Notes: generated by a model not told the origin, from the sequence alone. A stretch of DNA of 64,000 nucleotides from Bog-756 sp963725275 (GCA_963725275.1 CAVRXS010000003.1:124001-188000), one strand, 5' to 3'; shown: positions 7,662 to 17,387, numbered from the stretch's first letter. Translations and numbers: made by a program.

Positions 7662-9938
7662 CTACCTGGTCGTGGCTGCCACCCGGCCGGCCACAGCGTC
7701 GTAGGCCGGCGTGAAGACACTCGGCGGGATCGCCGCGCCGGTGGTGACCGGTTGGAGCACTGTGAGCACCTTGCCACCGAGGATGTAGGCGTCTCCGACG
7801 ACCTCGGTCCCCTGGGAAGGCGAGGCGACGGTGGTCACCACCCCGAACGAGGTCACGCCGGAAGGTCCGCCCAGGCTCACCGGCTGGACCTGTGCCGTGG
7901 ACCCGGGAATGGCCGCCGCAGCCAGGGCGCTCTGGTACTGGCCGAAGCACGGGACGAAGCGGCTCGAGCCGAGGATCCCGTCGAGTCCCTGGATCTGTGC
8001 GGCCGACGCGACCGTGGTGGTCCGTGAGGACATCAGGAAGGACGGACCGGCCGCGCTCTGGAAGGGCAGCGAGTCAGCGGCAGCGGTCTGCCCGGGGACC
8101 GATCCGTTCCCGAACAACCCGGTCACCGTTGCGACGTTCGTGCCGAGGCAGGTCGCGAGCGTCGCCTCCGCCGTGACCTGGGCGACCGGCGGAGCGCTCT
8201 CCATACGGGTCACCACGGGCGTGGTGGCGCGTGTCCAGCTAGACGGAAGGTCGCCCAACCGGAGATTGATCGACGCGGCCAGCGCCACGTCGGCAGCGTT
8301 CGGATTCGGTGCCACGGCCGGCGTCGTGGCAGGGGGGGTCGAGGTGGTCGGGGTGGTCTTCCGGGTCAGGAGATACCCGACCCCGCCGAGCACGACCACC
8401 AGGAGCGCGACCAGGAGCACCATCACCGTCGACCGGCTGAGTCCCGATGTGGCGACCCCGGGGGGCGCGTCGCCCCAGACCTCCGGAGCCTCCGTGATCT
8501 CCCCGGACGCCGGTCCGTCATCCTCCGCCGGCAGCTCGGCCCCGGTCGTCGGACTGGGATCGGTCCGACCCGATGGTGGAGCCGGAGTATCCGGCGGGGC
8601 CGGTGCATCGACAGCGCCAGCCGCGACCGCGGCTGCGCCGCTGGCGCCGGCCGCGAGCCCCGCGCCGGCTGGGAGCCCCGCGTCGGCTGGCAGGCCCGCT
8701 TCTGCGGCAACACCTGCGGCGGCCACAGCGCCCGCGCCGGCAGCTTTGGCCCGGCGCCCCCGACGGGAACGGGCCTTTTGCTTCTGTTCCGTCTCCGGCT
8801 CCGCAGAGGGGGGCGGATCGGGAAACCCCGCGAACGGATCGACGGGAGGGGGCGGCAGCTCGACACCGAGGGGCACCGGGTTCTCGGGGGGCGTGTCGGG
8901 TGGCTGGTGGGCGCTGGCCCCGCCCAGGGCCTCGGCCGCGGCCGCGGTCGCGGTCGCGGTCGCGGCTGCGTCCTTCTCCGGCTTCGCCTTGCGCCGTGTG
9001 ATCGACCTCCTCGACTTCTTGGGCTTTTCGGCCTGAGCGGGAGGTTGCACGTCGAACGCCGAGACCTCGTCCACAGGCAGGCCGTCCCATGGCGACCTCG
9101 GCGCCAGGGGATCCGAATCCGCTGACCCAGCCATGGCCGGGTCAGCGGACCCGGCGACCGGTGGTGGAGGTGGGGGTGGCGGTGGTGGTGGCGCCTGCGT
9201 GGCCGGGTCAGCGGACCCGGCGAGCGGTGGTGGGGGTGGCGGTGGTGGCGGCGCCTGCGTGGCCTGGCCACGGCGCTCGGCGATCGGTCCAGACTCGGTA
9301 GTGCCGGAGGTCGTCCCGTTCGCACCGGGCGCGCTGCCGGTTCCGTGACCGTTGGCCGCATGGACAGCGGTATCCCCCGCGGCGGCTTCGGCGGTCGTGG
9401 TGACCGTGGGGTCCACCCGCGACCCGCCGGGAGCGGGGGCGGGAGGTGGCGGCGGTGGGGGCGGCGGCGCCGCTGAGGTTTGCCCGGTGGCTTCGGTCCG
9501 GGACATCTGCGAGTCTGCCGCTGCAGCGACTCCGCCGGATGCGGCTGCCGAAGCAGCAACACCCACCGGGACACCGACGCCCTTGTAGCGCGAGAGCCAT
9601 GCCGGCAGCGCTTGGTCGAGGTATGCCGCCTGGCCCGGCGAGACCGTGTCGGTCGGGAGCAGGAACCGGATCGACTGGCCACCCGACGTGAGCTCCATGA
9701 TGGCGGCGTGCCGCCCATCGGGGAGCACGAGCTTCTCCTGGCACGTCGCGGAGTCGAGGACGGACCAGACCAGGAGACGCTCGATCTGCGGCTGTGGCCC
9801 CTGGACGGTGATCCCCGCCGTGGTGAACAGGAGGCTCAGTCCCTCGGTCGTCTTGGTGCCCCGGTCGGCATCGCCGGCCAGCGCCACGCCGCCGAGCTGC
9901 ATCCCCTCGGGTGGCAGTTCTGTGATTCCGACGGTCAT
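7662..9938 (-). CDS. Large proline-rich single-pass membrane protein, unknown function
   Basis: I do not recognise this 758-residue protein. AAGGAG at 9945-9950 sits six bases from ATG 9938, so that start is preferred over the in-frame ATG at 9944, which directly abuts it. Order: a folded-looking domain (1-125) with one Cys; a Pro/Ala/Thr region with three runs of 9-11 prolines between about 157 and 260; a basic patch (KPKKSRRSITRRKAK, about 305-320); another Pro/Ala-rich stretch; one transmembrane helix near 504-525; and a 200-residue extracytoplasmic C-terminal domain with two Cys. The layout resembles actinobacterial sensor or cell-envelope proteins with a cytoplasmic N-terminus. It is convergent with the FAD reductase. 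Confidence 0.75.
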   Translation of the reverse strand: MTVGITELPPEGMQLGGVALAGDADRGTKTTEGLSLLFTTAGITVQGPQPQIERLLVWSVLDSATCQEKLVLPDGRHAAIMELTSGGQSIRFLLPTDTVSPGQAAYLDQALPAWLSRYKGVGVPVGVAASAAASGGVAAAADSQMSRTEATGQTSAAPPPPPPPPPAPAPGGSRVDPTVTTTAEAAAGDTAVHAANGHGTGSAPGANGTTSGTTESGPIAERRGQATQAPPPPPPPPPLAGSADPATQAPPPPPPPPPPPVAGSADPAMAGSADSDPLAPRSPWDGLPVDEVSAFDVQPPAQAEKPKKSRRSITRRKAKPEKDAAATATATAAAAEALGGASAHQPPDTPPENPVPLGVELPPPPVDPFAGFPDPPPSAEPETEQKQKARSRRGRRAKAAGAGAVAAAGVAAEAGLPADAGLPAGAGLAAGASGAAAVAAGAVDAPAPPDTPAPPSGRTDPSPTTGAELPAEDDGPASGEITEAPEVWGDAPPGVATSGLSRSTVMVLLVALLVVVLGGVGYLLTRKTTPTTSTPPATTPAVAPNPNAADVALAASINLRLGDLPSSWTRATTPVVTRMESAPPVAQVTAEATLATCLGTNVATVTGLFGNGSVPGQTAAADSLPFQSAAGPSFLMSSRTTTVASAAQIQGLDGILGSSRFVPCFGQYQSALAAAAIPGSTAQVQPVSLGGPSGVTSFGVVTTVASPSQGTEVVGDAYILGGKVLTVLQPVTTGAAIPPSVFTPAYDAVAGRVAATTR
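9135..9260. repeat. Two tandem ~60-66-bp units encoding polyproline plus AGSADPA
   Basis: The 23-base string at 9135-9157 recurs exactly at 9201-9223, each time followed by a GGT/GGC-rich tract that is read on the minus strand as a proline run. The units sit in frame inside the 758-residue membrane protein. Replication slippage could change the number of prolines. Confidence 0.7.
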
Positions 9939-10096
9939 GCGCATCTCCTTCGTGGATGGAAGCAGGTGCCGGCGGTCGTCGATGCCCTACTGCATTCTGG
10001 CGCCGGGTGCCGGGGCCGGGCAAGCAGTGCCGGGGATGGGGCGCGCGACCAGGTGGGCACTTGCACGCCCCTCATACTGGCCCATCGGTCCGCCGA

Positions 10097-10128
10097 GCGG
10101 GAGGACCGTCCGCCCGGCGGACTCCCGC
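10097..10128 (-). terminator. GC-rich nested hairpin downstream of hemL
   Basis: GCGGGAG (10097-10103) pairs with CTCCCGC (10122-10128), and inside it GTCCGCC (10108-10114) pairs with GGCGGAC (10116-10122), the two stems competing for one base. It lies 57 bases past the hemL stop in the 246-bp gap before the next minus-strand gene. There is no T-tract, as is common for actinobacterial hairpin terminators. Nothing else is evident in this gap except the AAGGAG of the following gene. Confidence 0.4.
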
Positions 10129-10184
10129 CCGATCGGGCGTGGAGCAGGGCCGGAGCCTGCACGTCGGGAGCGGCCCAGGTGGGT

Positions 10185-11534
10185 TCAGGGGGTGAATGCG
10201 TCCTCCACGGCCCCCGAGGCAGCTGCGATCGCTGCATCGAGCTCGCCGTCACCGTGGGCCAGGGAAGGAAAGGCCACCTCGTAGGGACCCGGGGCGAGCG
10301 CGACGCCCCGGTCGAGCATGGCGCGGAAGAACCGCCCGTAGAGTCCGGTGGCCGCGGATGCGGCGGCCCCGTCGTAGTCCTGCACTCCGGCACCCCCCTC
10401 GGGGACGAAGAAGAGACCGAGGAGCGGCCCGACCACCGGAACCCGGGCCACGAGCCGGTTGCCGTGAATATCGGTCACCCCGGCCCGGGCGAGACCTTCG
10501 TCGAGCACCTTCTCGAACGCCGCGCCGAAACGGCCGACCCGACTCGAGAGCTCCTCGTAGGAGGCGGGTCCGAGTTCGGTGAGGACGGCGAGGCCCGCCG
10601 CGGTGGCCAGGGGGTTTCCCGACAGGGTGCCGGCCTGGTACACGGGGCCCTCCGGAGCCAGCGTCGCCAGGACATCGGTCCGTCCGCCGAAGGCGCCGAC
10701 CGGGAGACCTCCGCCGATGACCTTGCCGAAGCACCAGAGGTCGGGGCGGACCCCGGACCACGACGTGGCCCCGCCCTCCCCCAGCCGGAAGCCGGTGATC
10801 ACCTCGTCGAACACGAGCAGGGCGCCGGCAGCGTCGCACGCGGTGCGCAGCCCTTCGAGGAAGCCGTCGACCGGTCGGACGAGGCCCATGTTGGCGGCCA
10901 CCGCTTCGACGATGACGCAGGCCACCCGCTCGTCGAGCTCGGGCACCACGTTGTAGGGGACCACGACCGTGTCGGCGACCGCCGCGGCCGGTACCCCTGC
11001 AGAGTCGGGCAGTCCGAGCGTGGCCACGCCGCTCCCCCCGCCGGCCAGCAGGCCGTCCGAGTGGCCGTGGTAGCACCCGGCGAACTTCACGATCCGGTCG
11101 CGCCCGGTGAAGCCGCGGGCGACCCGGACCGCGCTCATTGCGGCCTCGGTCCCCGAGGAGACCAGGCGCACCTGCTCGCAGCCGGGGACCCGGGCGCAGA
11201 TCGCTTCCGCCAACAGGACCTCGCCTTCGGTCGGCGCCCCGAACGTGGTCCCGCGTCGGGTTGCCTCGCTGACCGCGGCGACCACCGCCGGGTGGGCGTG
11301 CCCGAGAATTGAGGCGCCGTAGGACTGGACGAAGTCGAGCAGCCTGTTGCCGTCGGCGTCCCAGACGTAGGCGCCCTCACCGCGGGCGACGAAGTAGGGA
11401 TGCCCCCCGACCGAGCGGAACGACCGGACCGGCGAATTGACACCGCCGGGGATGACCCGGCGCGCCCGGTCGAAGAGTGCCTCGGACGCGTCGCGCTGCT
11501 CGACGTCCGGCGCCAAGGACCGCTGCTCAGCCAC
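10185..11534 (-). CDS. hemL: Glutamate-1-semialdehyde 2,1-aminomutase
   Basis: PLP enzyme that converts glutamate-1-semialdehyde to 5-aminolevulinate, the second step of the C5 haem pathway begun by HemA. The 449-residue product opens with the family sequence RVIPGGVNSPVR, has the PLP-phosphate and aspartate region LLVFDEVITGFR and the lysine loop CFGKVIGGGLPVGAFGG. Length is normal. The ATG lies inside the 3' end of hemB (8-base overlap). It is the last gene of the hem operon. Confidence 0.96.
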   Translation of the reverse strand: MAEQRSLAPDVEQRDASEALFDRARRVIPGGVNSPVRSFRSVGGHPYFVARGEGAYVWDADGNRLLDFVQSYGASILGHAHPAVVAAVSEATRRGTTFGAPTEGEVLLAEAICARVPGCEQVRLVSSGTEAAMSAVRVARGFTGRDRIVKFAGCYHGHSDGLLAGGGSGVATLGLPDSAGVPAAAVADTVVVPYNVVPELDERVACVIVEAVAANMGLVRPVDGFLEGLRTACDAAGALLVFDEVITGFRLGEGGATSWSGVRPDLWCFGKVIGGGLPVGAFGGRTDVLATLAPEGPVYQAGTLSGNPLATAAGLAVLTELGPASYEELSSRVGRFGAAFEKVLDEGLARAGVTDIHGNRLVARVPVVGPLLGLFFVPEGGAGVQDYDGAAASAATGLYGRFFRAMLDRGVALAPGPYEVAFPSLAHGDGELDAAIAAASGAVEDAFTP

Positions 11535-12564
11535 CGAGCGTCTCGGCCAGGGCGCCGGCGAAGTAGGTCAGCACGAAGTCGGCTCCGGCCCGCTTGACCG
11601 CGGTGATCTGCTCGAGGGCGACGGCGGACCCGTCGATCCAGCCGCGCTCGGCAGCGGCCATGACCATGGCGTACTCGCCGCTCACATGGAACCCGGCCAC
11701 CGGTACGTCGAACGTGGCCCGCACGTCGGCGAGCACGTCGAGATAGGTGAGCGCCGGCTTGACCATGACCATGTCGGCCCCCTCGGCCACATCGAGCGCG
11801 ACCTCGGCGAGCGCCTCGCGGCGGTTGCGGGCATCCTGCTGGTAGCCGCGGCGGTCTCCCCCGTCGGCGATCGTCACATCCGCCGCCTCGCGGAACGGCC
11901 CGTAGAGCGCCGATGCGTACTTGGCCGCATAGGCCAGCACAGCCGTGTCCGTATGGCCGGAGCCGTCGAGCGCTCCTCGTATGGCGGCGACCTGCCCATC
12001 CATCATCCCGCTCGGGGCGATGACGTCGGCGCCGGCCGCGGCCTGGACGACGGCCAGTTCGGCGTAGAGGCCGACCGTCGAGTCGTTGTCGACCGCACCG
12101 GTCGCCGGGTCGACGATCCCACAGTGCCCGTGGTCGGTGAACTCGTCGAGGCAGCAGTCGGCCATGACCACCATCCTGTCGCCGACCGCGTCACGCACCG
12201 CACCGATGGCCCGGCCGGTGATCCCGTCCCGGCGGAGAGCGGCGGACCCGGTCGCGTCCTTGTCCTCGCGCCGGGGCAACGGGAAGAGGATCACGCCGGG
12301 TACGCCCAGTGCGGCGAGTCGGTGGACCTCGTCCACGACGGAACGCACGCTGTGCTGGCAGACACCGGGGAGCGAGGCCACCGGACGGGGCGCGTCGATG
12401 CCGTCGGCCACGAAGAGGGGGGCGACCAGGTCGTCGGGCGAGAGCCTCGTCTCGGCGACGAGCCGGCGCAGGGCGGTGGTCCGACGCAGGCGGCGCAGGC
12501 GACGCACCGGGAACCCCGGAACGGGCGCCACGGACACACTGGATGGTCGACGGTCGCTGGCCAC
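11527..12564 (-). CDS. hemB: Delta-aminolevulinic acid dehydratase (porphobilinogen synthase)
   Basis: Condenses two 5-aminolevulinate molecules into porphobilinogen. The 345-residue product has the metal-binding stretch ADCCLDEFTDHGHCG, the first Schiff-base lysine in LAYAAKYASALYGPFREA and the catalytic MVKPALTYLD. The ligand set Cys-x-Asp...Cys matches what I recall for other actinobacterial enzymes. GTG 12564 is preferred: 28 bases after hemD and with a TAGGCT sequence eight bases upstream. The frame is open further upstream, but that would overlap hemD. Confidence 0.95.
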   Translation of the reverse strand: MASDRRPSSVSVAPVPGFPVRRLRRLRRTTALRRLVAETRLSPDDLVAPLFVADGIDAPRPVASLPGVCQHSVRSVVDEVHRLAALGVPGVILFPLPRREDKDATGSAALRRDGITGRAIGAVRDAVGDRMVVMADCCLDEFTDHGHCGIVDPATGAVDNDSTVGLYAELAVVQAAAGADVIAPSGMMDGQVAAIRGALDGSGHTDTAVLAYAAKYASALYGPFREAADVTIADGGDRRGYQQDARNRREALAEVALDVAEGADMVMVKPALTYLDVLADVRATFDVPVAGFHVSGEYAMVMAAAERGWIDGSAVALEQITAVKRAGADFVLTYFAGALAETLGG

Positions 12565-12592
12565 GAAACTCCAGCCTACGGCAGGGCGGTGG

Positions 12593-13447
12593 TCACGCCC
12601 CCGGGGGCGGGACCCGGGCGGGCGCGTCAGGGGCGGGGATGGCGCCCCTCGTGAGGGCCGCGACGAGTGCATCGACCAGCCCACCGGCGGTGTGGTCCGT
12701 TGCCTCTGCAGCGACCTGCAATCCGGCCTCCCGCACCGACCCCGACGTGACCGGACCGATGGTGGCGATGACCGGCGGGATCCCGGCGGCGCCGACGAGC
12801 GCGAGCGTGTGCTCCACCGTCGACGGCGACGTGAAGGCGACTGCCTCGGCGGCGGCAACCGCGTCCACCGCGGCGGCGTCCACCTGACCGGCGACGGTCC
12901 GGTAGCCCACCACCTCGTCGACCCGCCAGCCTTTGGCGGCCAGACCGGGAACGAGCACGTCCCGCGTCGTCTCCGCGCGCACGTAGAGCACCGCGGCGGC
13001 CGTCTCGCCATCATCCGGTGCGGCAGCCGTGACGGGCCGCGGGAAGGCCTCGACCAAGGCCTCGGAGCTCGCGGTTTCGGGCACGAGGTCGGGGACCACA
13101 CCCCGGGCCGCAAGGGCCCCCGCGGTCGACCGTCCCACCGCGGCCCACCGGACCGACCCCGGCAGGGCCCGATCACCGACGACCGCGAGCAGACGGGACA
13201 CCGCGTTGACGGACGTGACCACCACCCACGAGTAGCGGCCGGCAACGACCCGGTCGGCCGCCGCGGCCAAGCCGGCACCGTCGTCGACCGGGTCCTCGAT
13301 GGCGATGACCGGTAGCTCGACGACCTCCGCCCCGAGATCGGCCAACCTGCGCACGACATCGCCGGCCTGGTCGCGGGCTCTGGTGACCACCACCCGGCGG
13401 CCGGCAAGCGGATGGATCGCCGTCGAGGGGGTCCGGGACGGGCGCAT
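12593..13447 (-). CDS. hemD: Uroporphyrinogen-III synthase
   Basis: Cyclises hydroxymethylbilane with inversion of ring D. The 284-residue protein shows the two-lobed HemD pattern: N-terminal GRRVVVTRARDQAGDVVRRL, a central VGRSTAGALAARG segment and the late VAFTSPSTVEHTLALVG region. Sequence conservation in HemD is low, so the call leans also on position between cobA (one base apart) and hemB. ATG start at 13447. Confidence 0.9.
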   Translation of the reverse strand: MRPSRTPSTAIHPLAGRRVVVTRARDQAGDVVRRLADLGAEVVELPVIAIEDPVDDGAGLAAAADRVVAGRYSWVVVTSVNAVSRLLAVVGDRALPGSVRWAAVGRSTAGALAARGVVPDLVPETASSEALVEAFPRPVTAAAPDDGETAAAVLYVRAETTRDVLVPGLAAKGWRVDEVVGYRTVAGQVDAAAVDAVAAAEAVAFTSPSTVEHTLALVGAAGIPPVIATIGPVTSGSVREAGLQVAAEATDHTAGGLVDALVAALTRGAIPAPDAPARVPPPGA

Positions 13448-13448
13448 C

Positions 13449-14174
13449 TCAGGGCCCCTCGGGTGCGGGGTGGTCGAGATCGAGTCCGGCGACCTCTCCC
13501 ACCACGATGACCGCCGGCGCCGGCAGTTCGACCGCGGCCAGTCCGGCGAGGGTCGTGCGCACGGCCTGCTGGCGGTCCGTGGTCCCCCAGTGGATGACCG
13601 CCACCGGGGTCGACGGTGGGCGCCCGGCGGTCATCAGGCGGTCCGCGATGGCCGCGCGCTCGGCCATCCCCATGAGGACCACGAGGGTGCCCTCGAGCTT
13701 GCCCAGGGACTCCCAGTCCACGCCGGGGAGCGACGCGCTGCCGGCATGCCCGGTGACCACGGTCACCGAGGTCGAGACCGACCGGTGGGTGACAGGGATC
13801 CCGGCGGCCGCCGGCGCCGCGAAGGCGGAGCTCACCCCGGGGACGAGCTCGACCTCGACGCCCGCCCGCCGGAGGGCCTCGACTTCCTCGCCGCCCCGGC
13901 CGAAGACGAACGGATCGCCGCCCTTGAGGCGCACGACCCGGCGACCCGAACGGCCGTGCGCGACCAACAGGTCGTTGATCCCGGCCTGCCTGGTCGACTC
14001 GCCCGGGCCCTTTCCGACATCGATGAGCTCGGCCGATTCGGGGGCCAACTGCAGCAGCTCATGGCCGATGAGCCGGTCGTAGATCACGACCTCGGCCGCG
14101 GCCAGCAGCTCGGCGCCGCGTCGGGTGAGCAGACCGGGGTCGCCCGGACCGGCACCGACCAGCGCAACCGTCAC
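13449..14174 (-). CDS. cobA: Uroporphyrinogen-III C-methyltransferase
   Basis: SAM-dependent enzyme making precorrin-2, the branch to sirohaem and cobalamin. Motifs: VALVGAGPGDPGLLTRRG at the N-terminus, DRLIG, the GKGPGES box, RLKGGDPFVFGRGGEE and GIPVTHRS. I start it at GTG 14174, which overlaps the hemC TGA as GTGA; a GTG at 14189 in the same frame would add five residues. No fused HemD domain; hemD is the next gene. Length 241 fits single-domain CobA. Confidence 0.93.
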   Translation of the reverse strand: MTVALVGAGPGDPGLLTRRGAELLAAAEVVIYDRLIGHELLQLAPESAELIDVGKGPGESTRQAGINDLLVAHGRSGRRVVRLKGGDPFVFGRGGEEVEALRRAGVEVELVPGVSSAFAAPAAAGIPVTHRSVSTSVTVVTGHAGSASLPGVDWESLGKLEGTLVVLMGMAERAAIADRLMTAGRPPSTPVAVIHWGTTDRQQAVRTTLAGLAAVELPAPAVIVVGEVAGLDLDHPAPEGP

Positions 14175-15124
14175 GGGACGGGGGACCACGGCCCGAAGTC
14201 CGCCCCGCCGGCACGGTCGAGGAGATAGCGGGCTACCGATCTGCCGAGCGCGGGACCGTCCGCGCCGGCCTCACAGTGTCGGAGCAGCACGTGGCCGTCC
14301 GCGGAGGCCATCATCCCGGTGAGCCGGAGCGGCCGGCATCCCGTCGGGTCCGGGGTGCCGTCGCGGACGGCATGGGCGCCGACCGGGAGCGTGCACCCGC
14401 CGCCGAGCTCGGCCAGGAACGCGCGCTCCGCGTCGAGCTCCACGCGGGCCGACCGGTCGTCGATCGCTGCCAGCGCCTCCAGCGTGCGCGGCGTCGTCGG
14501 CACGGCATTCGACGGCCAACGCCCCCTGGCCCACCTGGGGGACCATCGTTGACGGCGAGAGCACCTCGAACGCGAGGCCCCCGGGGGGCTCCCACTCGAG
14601 ACGGTCGAGGGCCGCCCGGGCGGTCACGACCGCGACGACTCCGTCGGTCCCGGCCCGGGCCAGACGGGTGGCCAGGTTGCCGCGGAGGTCGGTGAAGGTG
14701 AGGTCCGGTCGGAGGTTGGCCAGCTGCACGCGGCGGCGGGCAGAGCCGGTGGCCACCGTCGCCCCGGTCGGCAACCCGTCGAGCACCGCACCGACGAGTA
14801 CGTCCCACGGTCGCCGCGCTCGGGGACGGCAGCGAGCACCAGCCCGGGTACGGCGAGGTCTGCGGCAGCCGGGAGGTCCTTGGCCGAGTGCACGGCGGCA
14901 TCCGCCTCACCACGGGCCACGGCAGCCTGGACCTCCTTCACGAACACCCCCCGACCTCCGAGGTGCGCGAGGGACAGATCCTGGCGCCGGTCGCCCTCCG
15001 TCTCGACCTCCACCAGTGCGGACTCGACCCCGGCCGCACCCAGCAGAGCGGCGACCCGCCTGGCCTGCCAGAGCGCGAGCGGCGAGCCGCGCGTGGCCAA
15101 CCGCAATGGGGGGGGAGTGGTCAT
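14171..15124 (-). CDS. hemC: Porphobilinogen deaminase with two apparent frameshifts
   Basis: Polymerises four porphobilinogens into hydroxymethylbilane. The family sequence is complete but spread over three frames: LRLATRGSPLALWQARR to VHSAKDLPAA and PERGD in the first (15124 to about 14810), TGSARRRVQLANLRPDL to VGQGALAVECRADDA in the second (to about 14490), and the cofactor-cysteine motif LGGGCTLPVGAHA in the third. One base appears missing at the GG of 14809-14810 (a third G would restore PWDVLVG) and one extra near 14485-14492; together they restore a 317-residue protein. Because haem synthesis is otherwise intact and a third indel lies in hemA next door, sequence error is more likely than decay. 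Confidence 0.85.
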
Positions 15125-15147
15125 CGTGTCGACGGCCCGGCCACGGG

Positions 15148-16432
15148 CTAGAGGTCGAACAGGCTGCGGAGAGCCTCGACGAGGCGCTCGCCCCGCGGCG
15201 TTCCGGCGGCCTCCTTGAGGGTCACCGTCGGCTGGTGGAGCAGTTTGGCGACCATCGAGGCGGTCACCGCGTCGACCTGCTCCCACTGCTCGACGGTGAG
15301 CTCAGAGCGCTTGGAGCGCTGGCGATCCAGCTCGGACCGCCGGGCAGCCTCGACCCGGGAGCGGAGGGCCGACACGATGGGCGCTGCATCGCGGGCCCTG
15401 GACGCCACCCGGAAGCGCTCGAGCTCCTCGGAGACGATGGCTGTGGCCGCGGCCACCTCGTCCTGTCGACCGGAGACCGCGTCGGCGACTGCAGCCCGCA
15501 GCATCCCCATGTCCAGCAGGTCGAGTCCGTCAAGCTCGGATGCGGTCGGTTCCACGTTGCGGGGCACTCCGAGGTCGACCACCAGGAGGGCCGGGGAGCC
15601 GTCGCGTCCGGCCAGGGTCTCCTCGAGCAGCGCCCGGTCGATGATCGGGTGGGAGGTGTCGACCGTGCTGAAGACGACGTCCGCACCGGAGAGGAGCGAG
15701 CCGAGGTCGTCGAGAGAGCGTGTCTCGATCATCGGGGCAACTGCGTCGGGCAGCGACGCCACCACGGCCTCGGCCCGTTCGGGGGTCCGGTTGGCCACGA
15801 CCAGCCGATCGACCCCGTGCCCACCGAGAGCCTGGGCCACGCCCTCCCCCATCTCCCCGGCACCCACCACGGCCACCCGGGCGCCCCTCAGGCCGCCGGC
15901 GCGGCGGTCCGCCGCGAGGGCGACGGCACCGTGGGACAGCGAGGTGATCCCGCGGGCGATGGCCGTCTCGGAGCGGACCCGCTTGCCGGTCTCCACTGCA
16001 TGCCGGAAGAGCGCGCCCAGCACCGGGCCCGACACCGCCTCTGCCTGCGCCCGCTCCCAGGCTCGACGGACCTGCCCGAGCACCTCCGACTCCCCGAGGA
16101 CGGCCGAGTCGAGCCCCGCTGCGACGGTGAACAGATGGGCGGACACATCGTCGTCGAACCGGACGGTGCTGTACTCGGCCAGTTCGCGCGAGCGGGCTGC
16201 CGCTGAGCTCGCAGAGGAACTCCTGCAGCTCGGCCACCCCGTCGTGGAAGCGCTCGACGACCGCATAGACCTCGGTGCGCAGGCAGGTCGACAGGAGGAC
16301 GGCCTCGGAGAGGTTCGGCTGGTCGCCGAGGCGACCGAGCGCCTTGGGCAGTCCTGCGTCGGTCACCGAGACCCGGTCGAGGAGGTCGGGTGGGGCGTGC
16401 TTCTGTTCGAGCCCGACGACGATCACCGACAC
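15148..16432 (-). CDS. hemA: Glutamyl-tRNA reductase with one apparent frameshift
   Basis: Reduces Glu-tRNA to glutamate-1-semialdehyde, the committed step of C5 haem synthesis. The N-terminal part (GTG 16432, SVIVVGLEQKHAP, catalytic Cys in LSTCLRTEVYAVV) is in one frame up to about 16197; the rest, from RELAEYSTVRFDDD through the NADPH fold VAVVGAGEMGEGVAQALG to the C-terminal helix, is in another. Removing one base, for example from the GGG at 16195-16197, gives 427 residues, normal for HemA. The usual Asn after the catalytic Cys is Leu here. It leads the hem operon downstream of rex. Confidence 0.87.
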
Positions 16433-16530
16433 AGAGGCACCGTCACGGTCGTTGCGCGGTTCACTCGGTCGGTCACTTGATCACGCCTCGGTCGGCTCGT
16501 CCCCACAGATAGCGAGAACCCACATGTCAA

Positions 16531-16545
16531 CCCTACCGAGTAGGG
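16531..16545. promoter_or_regulatory. Inverted repeat CCCTAC-CGA-GTAGGG upstream of hemA
   Basis: Perfect 6-bp arms with a 3-base spacer, 98 bases upstream of the hemA start in the 205-bp gap between rex and hemA. It could be an operator for the hem operon. It is not a recognisable Rex site. Apart from this I see no gene-sized feature in the gap. Confidence 0.3.
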
Positions 16546-16637
16546 CTGTTCCGGCAGTCCGGATCGGATCAGACGGCGCCCAAGCTTCGCGGCACCGGGT
16601 GGGTGACCGCCAGTCGCGGCCTGGCAGGTGGTCGGAC

Positions 16638-17387
16638 TCAATCGGTCGGGCTCGGGCTCAGGCCGATCGAGCGGATGATCGGCATGCGGTCTCCGGACTC
16701 GTCGGCGACCCGCCGGGCCTGGTAGAAGCTCATGACCTGCAGCTCGATGCTCAGGTCGACGTAGCGGAGCAGGACGTCCGAGGGGACCTCCAGCACCCGT
16801 GGCGCAAAGTTGAGCAGCGAGCGCACCCCGGCATCGATCATCAGGTCGGCGACCCGCTGGGCGACCGCAGCAGGGGTGGTGATCACCCCGATGGCGAGCG
16901 GCTGGTCGGCAGCGATGGCACGCAGCTCGTCGGGGTGACGGACGACCACCCCGTCCAGCCGCTCCCCGATGATCGTCGGGTCGGTGTCGAGCAGGGCGGT
17001 CACCCGGAAGTTCCGCGCCGCGAAGCCCTGGGAACGGGCCAGCGCCCGGCCCAGGTTCCCGATGCCGGCGATGACCATCGGCCAGACCCGGTCGAGGCCG
17101 AGCTGCCGGTCGATCTGCTCGATGAGGAACGCGGCGTCGTACCCGGCGCCGCGGGTGCCGAAGGAGCCGAGCAGCGAGAGGTCCTTGCGGACCTTTGCCG
17201 CGTTGACCTGTGCGGCCGACGCCAGGAGCTCAGAGGAGACCGTGGTGGTGCCGGAGCGGAGCAGCTCCTCGAGGATGCGCTGGTAGACCGGCAGCCGGGC
17301 GACCGTGGCTTCGGGGATGCGCCGGCCATGGGTGCTCGCCGCCGGCGGCCGTGGCGCGCCGGTCGGGTCGGGGGGTCGGTTGGACAC
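16638..17387 (-). CDS. rex: Redox-sensing transcriptional repressor Rex
   Basis: Rex senses the NADH/NAD+ ratio and represses respiratory and fermentative genes when NADH is low. The 249-residue protein has an N-terminal winged helix (TVARLPVYQRILEEL...VNAAKVRKDLSLLGSFGTRGAGY), the NAD(H) fold with IAGIGNLGRALA and the domain-swapped C-terminal helix ending in MSFYQARRVAD. Its place before hemA is the usual actinobacterial arrangement. Likely targets here include the nuo and hem operons, but I could not point to a classical Rex site at either. It starts at GTG 17387 behind a TACGAT box. Confidence 0.96.
   Translation of the reverse strand: MSNRPPDPTGAPRPPAASTHGRRIPEATVARLPVYQRILEELLRSGTTTVSSELLASAAQVNAAKVRKDLSLLGSFGTRGAGYDAAFLIEQIDRQLGLDRVWPMVIAGIGNLGRALARSQGFAARNFRVTALLDTDPTIIGERLDGVVVRHPDELRAIAADQPLAIGVITTPAAVAQRVADLMIDAGVRSLLNFAPRVLEVPSDVLLRYVDLSIELQVMSFYQARRVADESGDRMPIIRSIGLSPSPTD

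Noticed and set aside
8930..8975. GCGGTC/GCGGCC short repeats as a regulatory repeat
   Set aside because: They are in frame and encode an Ala/Thr run in the proline-rich membrane protein; simple low complexity.
16506..16530. TTGACA and TATCTG on the minus strand as a hemA promoter
   Set aside because: The spacer is only 13 bases, too short for a normal sigma-70 type promoter.
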